From the NCBI RefSeq assembly GCF_000235425.2, contig NZ_KI912266.1, forward strand, positions 5,590,166 to 5,654,165: DNA of 64,000 bases, read 5' to 3'. The stretch's first letter is position 1, and each line of letters opens with the position of its first letter. This DNA comes from Pseudofrankia saprophytica (GTDB lineage: Bacteria; Actinomycetota; Actinomycetes; Frankiales; Frankiaceae). The translations under genes and the position numbers were made by a program. Of the stretch, positions 34,774-41,430 are shown piece by piece. The notes beneath the pieces were generated by a model, which did no database searches, was not told the origin of the DNA, and saw only the letters and a program-made list of their open reading frames with translations.

Positions 34774-34808
34774 AGCGGCTAGCGGCTAGCGGCCAGCGGC
34801 CAGCGGCG
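34774..34808. repeat. Five tandem heptamers AGCGGCN
   Basis: AGCGGCT, AGCGGCT, AGCGGCC, AGCGGCC and AGCGGCG follow without a gap, starting 59 bases upstream of the unknown gene start at 34715. This is a small slippage-type array. The remaining DNA up to 35116 shows no gene that I can support. Confidence 0.7.
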
Positions 34809-35116
34809 AATCGATGCGCCGTCAGGGCAGGGCGCAGGCGGCGCGCTGGCGGGCAAGGACGGCGTCGCAGGCGGCCACACCGGTGGCGCCCCGGCGGTTG
34901 GCGCTGCCGCGTGTACGACCTGGCCTCGGCGCCAGACGCCGACAGCGTCCTTCGCGGCACCGAGCCGACCCGTCGACTTCACCGCACTGCGCTGGTGACC
35001 CGTGCACCTAGACATCCGAAGCCGGCCAGGTCCTGCTCCCGGCCGGCGAATCCCGGCCCACGAAATTGGGGTTCGGCGTCCGTTGCTCTGCTTCGGCGAG
35101 GTCGGTGCCCGGCTCC

Positions 35117-35590
35117 TCAACTGGCCGGCGTGCGCATCGCTTCGAATGTTGCGAGCTCGTCGACAGCCACCACGAACTCTCTGGCAGATTCGCCGTAATA
35201 AAGCATCCGGAGAGTATTCCATCGCCTCCTGTTCTCGCTTTTCGAAAGAAGAACATTGAGAAAGGTTCGCTCAACCTTCATCTTCTCGACCATCGCTCGA
35301 AAGTTCCTGTCGTAGGCGTGCCCATAGTAGCGATGCATGCCATCTATAACCATTCCAAGATAGGCAATGTTCTGCGCTTCCCTCTCAGGTATGGACCGAT
35401 CGAGTCCATAGATGTCGTAAAGAAACCGAGGATCTTGAGAAAGTACCAGTCCGGTCGTCTCATACAACTCGTCCAGTCTTACCTTGTTGGCCTGATCGAC
35501 GGCCCGGTCAGCCGCCTTCGCGCTTTTCCACGCGTAGAACACGGCGACCCCGGCGATCCCGACCGACGTCAAACTAGCCAGTAACTCCAT
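35117..35590 (-). CDS. Small low-G+C membrane-anchored protein of unknown function
   Basis: One N-terminal membrane segment (LLASLTSVGIAGVAVFYAW) is followed by a charged helical domain of about 135 residues (KSAKAADRAVDQANKVRLDE and onward), giving 157 residues. Base composition is strikingly unlike the neighbours: A/T-rich codons such as AAA, ATT and TAT are frequent. This points to recent transfer. The layout, a short anchor plus a cytosolic helical domain, is seen in phage- or defence-linked proteins, but no specific family is recognised. It stands alone in a gene-poor region. Confidence 0.65.
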   Translation of the reverse strand: MELLASLTSVGIAGVAVFYAWKSAKAADRAVDQANKVRLDELYETTGLVLSQDPRFLYDIYGLDRSIPEREAQNIAYLGMVIDGMHRYYGHAYDRNFRAMVEKMKVERTFLNVLLSKSENRRRWNTLRMLYYGESAREFVVAVDELATFEAMRTPAS

Positions 35591-36270
35591 CGCAAAGCAC
35601 TGCCAATCATCCGAGAGCTGCTGGTCGACGGTCGGTAAAGGTGCCCACCTGCCTGGAACCCTGACGACATCGTGGGGGCGCGTGCTGGGCCGGTTCTTTC
35701 CTCACGGCCTCCGCCGAACCGGACTGACCGTAGAGAAGGCCGCTGACGAGGTGCCGGTTGGCCTGCGCATTCTCCGACCGCCGCGGAAGCGCGCGATGCG
35801 GTTTCGCCGGCCAGAGGGCGTGTCGACACTTGCGGAGAAGGTTTCCGAGGCGCTCGACGCCCCTGATCGGGCCGCTCGGCGCTGTCGCATGCAGCCGAGC
35901 CAGACGATTTTGCCCGTGAGCCTTCGTGCGATCAAGCCCTCCGATCGCCGGACCGACTACCTTCAGAGTCTCATCGGCTGTCTGTGAGGTCTCCGAGTCG
36001 GACGATTTATCGTGAAAATCATCTGGCCTCGCCGGACGCGACAGTGTCGGGCGGGGTCCTGTCCGCCGCGCCAGCCTGGGACTGGTGGCCTACGGTCCTC
36101 GCGATCAACACGGGCCCTGGTCGGCAGGGAGGACTGGTCTGGCGACCGGCCCCGCCGTCGTGCGCCCGCGCGCTGCCGCGCACGGTCGCTTTGACCGCGT
36201 GCGGCCCGGTGCTCGCGTTTGCCTGCCCTGCAAACCAGACGATCTCCTGATTCGCCGGTCACGGGCTTTA
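35591..36270. other. 680-base stretch without a supported gene
   Basis: Open frames exist on both strands (for example 35682-35987 on the plus strand) but none has a clear ribosome binding site, typical codon bias or a recognisable motif. Composition is mixed, with A/T-rich patches near 35900-36020. It looks like degraded or intergenic DNA between the low-G+C gene and the HEAT/MerR operon. Confidence 0.5.
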
Positions 36271-36289
36271 CCTTGACACGATGTCAGGG
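36271..36289 (+). promoter_or_regulatory. MerR-type operator overlapping a -35 box
   Basis: CCTTGACA-CGA-TGTCAGGG is a near-perfect dyad (one mismatch) with the consensus -35 hexamer TTGACA in its left arm. It lies 20 bases before the HEAT gene. MerR-family regulators bind dyads in the spacer of just such promoters, and the second gene of the operon encodes a MerR protein, so autoregulation is likely. Confidence 0.55.
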
Positions 36290-36308
36290 TGTCCACTGGG
36301 CGCAGGAG

Positions 36309-37097
36309 GTGGTCCCGATCAACACGACAACCGGAACCCCGCAACACACCCGCGTGGCGGGCGCCCTGGGCGCCAAGGACTCGTCAGTCCGGCTTCAGGC
36401 GGCCCTGGCGGTCGGCTCGAACCCGGACCCCGGCCTGCTGGAGACGCTCGTCGAGCGGTGCGCGGTCGAGCCGGACTTCTTCGTGCGAGACATGCTGTCC
36501 TGGGCGCTTGCCCGGCTCTCGCCGGAGATCACCCTGCCCCGGATCCGCCAGGAGCTCGACTCCGAGCACGCTCAGGCCCGCGGCCAGGCGTTGCACACAC
36601 TTTCCAAGATCGGTGACAGGAGGGCGTGGGACTGGATCACGCGCGACCTGCTGCGCGACACCGACGACGAGGTCGCGCGGACCGCGTGGCGCGTCGCGGT
36701 CGCCCTCGTACCCGAGGACGAGAAGAAGAACCTGGTCGACGACCTGGTCGCGCAGCTCGGCCGCGGCGGCCGCGACGTGCGGCTCAGCCTGAGCCGGGCC
36801 CTCGTCGACCTCGGCAGCGTGATCGAGCCCGCCCTGGAGAAGGCCGCGGCGAACCTCGACCCGACGGTGGCGGCGCACGCCCGTGCGACCGAGCTGCTCC
36901 TGCGGTACCCGGAGGCTGGTTTCGACGTGGCCATCGACGAGGCGAAACGAGTGGTCACGCTCGGCCCGGAACGAGCCGCCGCTGCCGCCACGGCGGCGGT
37001 GGCGGCGAGAGTCGCCGGGAGTCCCGAGACTGCCGCGACCATGGAGTCGACCGGGTCGACCGGGTCGACGGAGGCTGCGGAGATCGCGGATTGCTGA
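36309..37097 (+). CDS. HEAT-repeat protein upstream of a MerR-HEAT regulator
   Basis: Nearly all of the approximately 262 residues are HEAT-like helical pairs (VRLQAALAVGSNP, FFVRDMLSWALARL, ARGQALHTLSKIGD, VARTAWRVAVALVP). Such proteins act as interaction scaffolds. The start is a puzzle: the in-frame GTG at 36309 overlaps its own GGAGG, while the best-spaced codon after GGAGG is ATC 36318, a rare initiator; no ATG is available. The stop overlaps the MerR gene by seven bases. A short Ser/Thr/Gly-rich tail (ESTGSTGSTEA) ends the protein. It probably interacts with the HEAT part of its neighbour. Confidence 0.7.
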   Translation: MVPINTTTGTPQHTRVAGALGAKDSSVRLQAALAVGSNPDPGLLETLVERCAVEPDFFVRDMLSWALARLSPEITLPRIRQELDSEHAQARGQALHTLSKIGDRRAWDWITRDLLRDTDDEVARTAWRVAVALVPEDEKKNLVDDLVAQLGRGGRDVRLSLSRALVDLGSVIEPALEKAAANLDPTVAAHARATELLLRYPEAGFDVAIDEAKRVVTLGPERAAAAATAAVAARVAGSPETAATMESTGSTGSTEAAEIADC

Positions 37098-38143
37098 TCG
37101 GTGACGTGGCCCGCCACTCTGGGGTGAGTGCCCGAATGCTTCGGCACTATGACGCCCTCGGGCTGGTGCGACCGTCTGGTCGCACGGTCAGCGGCTACCG
37201 CGAGTACTCCCCCGAGGACATCCGCAGGATCTTCCACGTGGAGAGCCTTCGATCCCTCGGGCTCTCGCTCAGGCAGGTCGGACGCGCGCTGCAGGACCCG
37301 GCCTTCGCTCCGTCCGCCCTGGTCGGCGACCTCATCCGGTGGACGGAAGACCGCCTGGAGCGGGAACAGGAGCTGCTCGAGCGGCTCCGCGCGATCGACG
37401 CGTCGGCACCCACCGGCTGGCAGGGCGTCCTGCGCATCGTCGAACTCATGCACGGGCTCGGCTCGACCAGCGCCGCGCGCAGACAGCAGACCGTCCTGGC
37501 CGGCCCGGTGGGCGAACCGGTTCCCGCCGAACTACTGGCCGGGGCGGTGCTGGCCGAGTCCGACCCCAACGTCGCGGGCGCCCTGCGCTGGGCGCTCGCC
37601 CGATCGGGCGGCGACGGCCTGGCGACGCTGGCGGCCGGCATGCACTCGCGGGACGTCGACATCCGGCGGCGCGCGGTCCTGGCGATCACCGGGATGTCCC
37701 AGGCTCCGGGTACGACCGTGGCGCTTGCGGACGCGCTCGGGGACCCGGACACGATGGTGCGCGGGTACGCCGCGCTGGCGTTGGGCGGGCGTGGCGTCGC
37801 CGCAGCCGTGCCGACACTCGTCGGCATGGTGGTCGAAGGCTTCCATGACGTCGACGCGGCGGAGGTCCTGGGAACGCTGTCCCAGGATCCCGGGTGCGCG
37901 GCCCGGATCATCACCGCGCTGGTCGACGAACTCGCCGCGCACACCGCCGACTCCGCGACGCGGATACGCCTGGCCCAGGCGCTGGTCGAGCTGCCGGGAC
38001 CGGGCGCGCAGGAGGTCCTGCGCCAGCTGGCCCGCGACGACGACCCTGCTGTCGCCCTCGTCGCCTCCGCCTTCGTCGGAGTTCTCGAAGAGGGTTCTGT
38101 CGCGCCGGTCGATGCCGTGGTCCGCCCCGGCGACCCGGCATGA
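37091..38143 (+). CDS. MerR-family regulator fused to a HEAT-repeat domain
   Basis: Residues 1-70 are a MerR winged helix (LIGDVARHSGVSARMLRHYD, then GLVRPS and YREYSPEDIRRI), followed by a coiled dimerisation helix to about 130 and then roughly 200 residues of HEAT-like repeats (VAGALRWALARSGGD, IRRRAVLAITGMSQ, MVRGYAALALGGRG). The usual small-molecule-binding C-terminus is thus replaced by a protein-interaction array. The start is TTG 37091, with GGAG eight bases upstream; a later GTG would cut into the DNA-binding domain. The protein is 350 residues. It overlaps the HEAT gene upstream and likely controls the dyad at 36271. Confidence 0.8.
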   Translation: MLIGDVARHSGVSARMLRHYDALGLVRPSGRTVSGYREYSPEDIRRIFHVESLRSLGLSLRQVGRALQDPAFAPSALVGDLIRWTEDRLEREQELLERLRAIDASAPTGWQGVLRIVELMHGLGSTSAARRQQTVLAGPVGEPVPAELLAGAVLAESDPNVAGALRWALARSGGDGLATLAAGMHSRDVDIRRRAVLAITGMSQAPGTTVALADALGDPDTMVRGYAALALGGRGVAAAVPTLVGMVVEGFHDVDAAEVLGTLSQDPGCAARIITALVDELAAHTADSATRIRLAQALVELPGPGAQEVLRQLARDDDPAVALVASAFVGVLEEGSVAPVDAVVRPGDPA

Positions 38144-38183
38144 TCGGATCACGGCTCGCCGTGGTCCTCGTCCGCACATCCCG

Positions 38184-38372
38184 GTCTCGGAGCTCACGGG
38201 GTTCCGGTTCCCGCCCGAGGCGATCGTCCTGGCAGTGCGCTGGTGTCTGCGGTACGCCCCGTCCTACCGGGACGTCGAGGAGCTGCTCGCTGAGCGCGGC
38301 ATCGAGGTTGATCACGTGACTGTGTATCGGTGGATACAACGCTTCGCATCGCTGCTGATCGAGGGGTCCCGA
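38184..38372 (+). pseudogene. IS6-family transposase remnant (N-terminal part only)
   Basis: A plus-strand stretch reads FRFPPEAIVLAVRWCLRYAP, then SYRDVEELLAERGIEVDH and VTVYRWIQRFASLLIE. This is the N-terminal helix-turn-helix region of IS6/IS26-type transposases. The frame then loses similarity and stops at 38435, long before the DDE residues. No start codon or terminal inverted repeat is evident. It marks an old insertion beside the MerR-HEAT gene. Confidence 0.75.
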
Positions 38373-38460
38373 GGACCTCGCCGCGGCCGACGGATAGCGA
38401 GTCACCATCGGGTGATCGCCAGGTTCGGACACTGATCGCGCCTGCCCACGATCGGCGCAG

Positions 38461-38478
38461 GTACCGCAGCCGCGGTAC
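38461..38478. promoter_or_regulatory. Inverted repeat GTACCGC-AGCC-GCGGTAC before the LmeA-like gene
   Basis: This perfect 7-base inverted repeat with a 4-base spacer lies 87 bases upstream of the GTG at 38565. It matches ATACCGC-GGTC-GTGGTAC at 41326-41343 before the MMPL gene. Both copies are followed by ACG and, shortly after, by the same 14-mer CGGATGACGACGGA (38496-38509 and 41347-41360). Confidence 0.55.
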
Positions 38479-38564
38479 ACGGATATGTCCGCATACGGAT
38501 GACGACGGAAGAGGCCGTCCCAGCGAGCGTGGTGAAGACCTGAGCTCAGTCTGGAGGCACTTCC

Positions 38565-39584
38565 GTGGCTACTCCGATGCCTCATCCGCGACCTGGCGGA
38601 TACGGGGCCCATGGTGCCGCCAGTGGCGAGATCGATGCGGACTCCGGTGCCGCACGCCCTGACGCACCCGAGCTCCCACGAGCGCCACAGCCCACCGAGC
38701 CACCACCTGGCAAGACGAGAGATCGCGAAGCGTCGTGGTTGCGGGGATCCACCCGAATGGAGGTGCCATCGGAGGGCCGGCCGTCACCGAGCGAGGAGGA
38801 TTCGCCCAAGACGTCAGCAACCCCCCGGAGATCCACTCGCCGCCGCAGGTCGCGCAGGATCCTGGCGGTTGCTCTGGTTCTTCTGATCATCGTGCTCGGG
38901 GCGATGGACCGGCTGGCCGCTCACGTCGCAGCCTCCCAACTGGTCAGCCAGCTCCAGAAAAGTCAGCAGCTGCCGAACAAGCCGGCGGCCTCGGTAGGCG
39001 GCTTCCCGTTCCTGACCCAGGTGGTCACGGGTGACTACAAGGACATCGGTCTTCGCATTCGCCGGGTCGCCGTGTCCGACCTGTGCGTCAACGACATCAG
39101 CGTGCACGTCCGAGGAGTGCATCTTCCGCTGAGCACGCTGATCGGCAACAACGTCAAGACGATGCCGATCGATCATGTCATCGGCACGGTGGGACTCACC
39201 TACACCGACCTCAACGCCTACCTCGCCGACCAGCCCGGAGACATCCAGCTGAGCGCGTCTGGCGGCGGGATGCGCATCTCGGCACCGGTGGACGTACCGC
39301 TGGTCGGACAGATCAAGGCGTTCGGCGACGTGCGGGCCAGCGTCCAGAACGACCGGCTCACCCTCGCGCCCACCGCGCTCGGCGTCAACGGCCTGGGTGC
39401 CCTGAGCATCCCCGCGAGCACCGTGCGAGCCCTCAGCGTGACCATACCGCTCTCCAGCCTGCCGTTGGACCTGCGGTTGACGTCGGCCGCCGTGACGCCG
39501 TCCGGTGTCGAGATCACTGCCGAGGCCGACGACCTGAAGCTGGAGCCGACGCAGCCCTCGACGACCCGGCTCCAGGGCTGCTGA
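38565..39584 (+). CDS. LmeA-like (DUF2993) membrane-anchored phospholipid-binding protein
   Basis: After about 95 disordered, charged residues there is one membrane segment (ILAVALVLLIIVLGAMDRLA, about 98-115), then an outer domain with the DUF2993 pattern (VGGFPFLTQVVTGDYKDIGL near residue 145). LmeA of mycobacteria, a member of this family, is a periplasmic phospholipid-binding protein needed for lipomannan elongation. The GTG at 38565 follows GGAGG at a normal spacing. The unusually long N-terminal tail could be a phosphorylation target for the Ser/Thr kinase encoded next, 58 bases downstream. The protein is 339 residues. Confidence 0.75.
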   Translation: MATPMPHPRPGGYGAHGAASGEIDADSGAARPDAPELPRAPQPTEPPPGKTRDREASWLRGSTRMEVPSEGRPSPSEEDSPKTSATPRRSTRRRRSRRILAVALVLLIIVLGAMDRLAAHVAASQLVSQLQKSQQLPNKPAASVGGFPFLTQVVTGDYKDIGLRIRRVAVSDLCVNDISVHVRGVHLPLSTLIGNNVKTMPIDHVIGTVGLTYTDLNAYLADQPGDIQLSASGGGMRISAPVDVPLVGQIKAFGDVRASVQNDRLTLAPTALGVNGLGALSIPASTVRALSVTIPLSSLPLDLRLTSAAVTPSGVEITAEADDLKLEPTQPSTTRLQGC

Positions 39585-39642
39585 GCGCGCCACCAAACCG
39601 AGATGCGCAGAAAGCAGAAAAAACCGGGAGGTGAGCCGCGGG

Positions 39643-41196
39643 ATGACCAGGAATAGTGGCATGACCTGGAGGCAGCTGGACGTGGACGGTCCGGCGACCC
39701 CACTGACGCGGGCGGTGAGTTCCTCAGGTGCGACGACCATTCCCGGCGAGCGGCTGTTGCCGCATGACTCGGATTCCGTCGGCCCTTATATTCTGGTCAG
39801 CCGGCTGGGTGAAGGAGGAATGGGTACCGTCTACCTCGGACGTGACCCCGGTGGCCGCGCGGTCGCGGTCAAGGTCATTCGACCAGACAGGGCGAACAGC
39901 CCAGAATATCGACACCGTTTCCGGCTGGAGGTCGAGGCGGCCCGGAGCGTCGCGCCGTTCTGCACAGCCGAGGTTCTCGACGCCGACCCGGACGCGTTCG
40001 CGCCATATCTGGTGACCGAATTCATCGAAGGCCTTCGCCTCGATCAGGCAGTAGCCGTCGGCCCGCTCAGCTCATCCACACTCACCGGGCTGGCGGTCGG
40101 CGTGGCGACCGCGTTGACCGCGATCCACCATGCCGGGCTGGTGCATCGGGACCTCAAGCCCAGCAACGTGATCCTCTCACTGACCGGTCCGAGGGTGATC
40201 GATTTCGGCATTGCCCAGGTGCTTGACGGCGCCGTCGCGAAACCAACCGACTGGGGATTCGGCTCGGCGGGCTGGATGGCACCCGAGCAGATCCACGGTC
40301 AACCCATCGGACCGGCTGCCGACGTGTTCACCTGGGGCATGCTCGTCGCCTACACGGCCACCGGCCGGCACCCGTTCGACGGCGACACCGATCTCGAGCT
40401 CGCGTACAGCATCACCAGTGCCGAACCTGATCTGACGGGTCTCCCCCGGCAGCTGGAGGATCTCGTCTCGAACGCTCTCTCGAAGGACCCGGCGGCCCGG
40501 CCCACCGCCCGCGACCTGCTCCTGCACCTGGTCCAGCTAGCCCCGGACGACCGGGCCACCGATCCCGCGATCCGGCTGCTCGGCCTCACCGGCACCATTC
40601 CACGGCTTCCGCGGAGGCGAACGCCTCGTCCGCGGCGACCGTGGCGTCCGCGGGTTCGTCCATCCGTTCTGCTCGGCGGCGGCGTGCTGCTGCTGGCCCT
40701 TGCGACTGCCTGGACGGTAGCTACGAAAAACCGCGGTCAGGCCCCAGCTCCGCCCGTCACCGCCGCCACGACCACCACCAGTCCGCGCTCCCCGGCCCCG
40801 TCGGCTCCCTCCCCGGGACCGGTCGGCTTCCGCGACGGAGGACTCCAGTTCACGGTCGAGGGCGTCGAATGCGGAGTCGAGCAGCTCGGCCCCGATTTCC
40901 TGGCTCGCCGTCCGAACGGCCAGTTCTGCCTGGTGACGATGACGGTCCGCAACGTCGGTGGATCGTCGCGCCAGCTGCAGAGCGCCAACCAGTACGCATA
41001 CGACTCTTTCGGCGGCCAGCACTCGGCCGACTACCTGTCTCGTTTCTACCTTCTTGGCGAAACGGTATGGCAGCCCGTCGCCCCTGGCGCATCGGTACAT
41101 GGCCGGATGGTCTTCGACATTCCTGCGGAAGCAAGACTGAAACTGCTACGACTGCACGGCAGCTCGACCGGTACGGGCGTGTCGATACCACTCTGA
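39643..41196 (+). CDS. Membrane Ser/Thr protein kinase (Pkn type) with C-terminal extracellular domain
   Basis: The kinase domain (about 48-320) has the Gly loop LGEGGMGTVYLGRD, Lys77, HRDLKPSN (168-175), DFG (187-189) and APEQ; it looks catalytically complete. A Pro/Arg-rich juxtamembrane region, one membrane helix (VLLGGGVLLLALATAWTVA) and a Thr/Pro linker lead to an outer domain of about 120 residues. That domain has a DUF4352-like immunoglobulin pattern and cysteines in VECGV and GQFCLV. ATG 39643 is preferred, as GTG 39631 overlaps the GGGAGG site; ATG 39661 is also possible. The protein is 517 residues. It probably senses envelope state and phosphorylates nearby proteins such as the LmeA-like one. 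Confidence 0.85.
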   Translation: MTRNSGMTWRQLDVDGPATPLTRAVSSSGATTIPGERLLPHDSDSVGPYILVSRLGEGGMGTVYLGRDPGGRAVAVKVIRPDRANSPEYRHRFRLEVEAARSVAPFCTAEVLDADPDAFAPYLVTEFIEGLRLDQAVAVGPLSSSTLTGLAVGVATALTAIHHAGLVHRDLKPSNVILSLTGPRVIDFGIAQVLDGAVAKPTDWGFGSAGWMAPEQIHGQPIGPAADVFTWGMLVAYTATGRHPFDGDTDLELAYSITSAEPDLTGLPRQLEDLVSNALSKDPAARPTARDLLLHLVQLAPDDRATDPAIRLLGLTGTIPRLPRRRTPRPRRPWRPRVRPSVLLGGGVLLLALATAWTVATKNRGQAPAPPVTAATTTTSPRSPAPSAPSPGPVGFRDGGLQFTVEGVECGVEQLGPDFLARRPNGQFCLVTMTVRNVGGSSRQLQSANQYAYDSFGGQHSADYLSRFYLLGETVWQPVAPGASVHGRMVFDIPAEARLKLLRLHGSSTGTGVSIPL

Positions 41197-41272
41197 ACAG
41201 CCATCCACGTTCACGGCAGGATCAGCCCGCGGGCGAGGCGTCCATTTCCGTGATCGCAGCGTGTCCTGCCGC

Positions 41273-41321
41273 GGCACGGGCACGGGCACGGGGTGCGGGG
41301 TGCGGGGTGCGGGGTGCGGGG
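41273..41321. repeat. Two adjoining microsatellite-like arrays (GGGCAC and GGGGTGC)
   Basis: About three units of GGGCAC are followed at once by four exact copies of GGGGTGC (41290-41317) and a further GGGG. The array stops five bases before the inverted repeat at 41326. Copy-number change here would alter spacing upstream of the MMPL promoter region. Confidence 0.75.
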
Positions 41322-41325
41322 CGGC

Positions 41326-41343
41326 ATACCGCGGTCGTGGTAC
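41326..41343. promoter_or_regulatory. Inverted repeat ATACCGC-GGTC-GTGGTAC before the MMPL gene
   Basis: This is the partner of the site at 38461-38478: the same arms with two differences, the same 4-base spacer and the same trailing ACG, then CGGATGACGACGGA (41347-41360). It lies 88 bases upstream of the MMPL start, nearly the same distance as the first copy from its gene (87 bases). Confidence 0.55.
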
Positions 41344-41430
41344 ACGCGGATGACGACGGACGGCGGATGGCGCCGGGCGGCTTCGGCGGGACCGTGAGGT
41401 GCCACATTCGAGCTCGCGAAAGGCAGTCCC

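Noticed and set aside
34822-35007. 61-codon minus-strand frame upstream of the small-gene pair
   Set aside because: No ribosome binding site, domain or coding bias stronger than the other frames.
35682-35987. 101-codon plus-strand frame in the gene-poor zone
   Set aside because: No recognisable domain, poor ribosome binding site and no typical third-position bias.
41273-41321. CRISPR-like array
   Set aside because: Units are 6-7 bases with no spacers, so it is a microsatellite and not a CRISPR.
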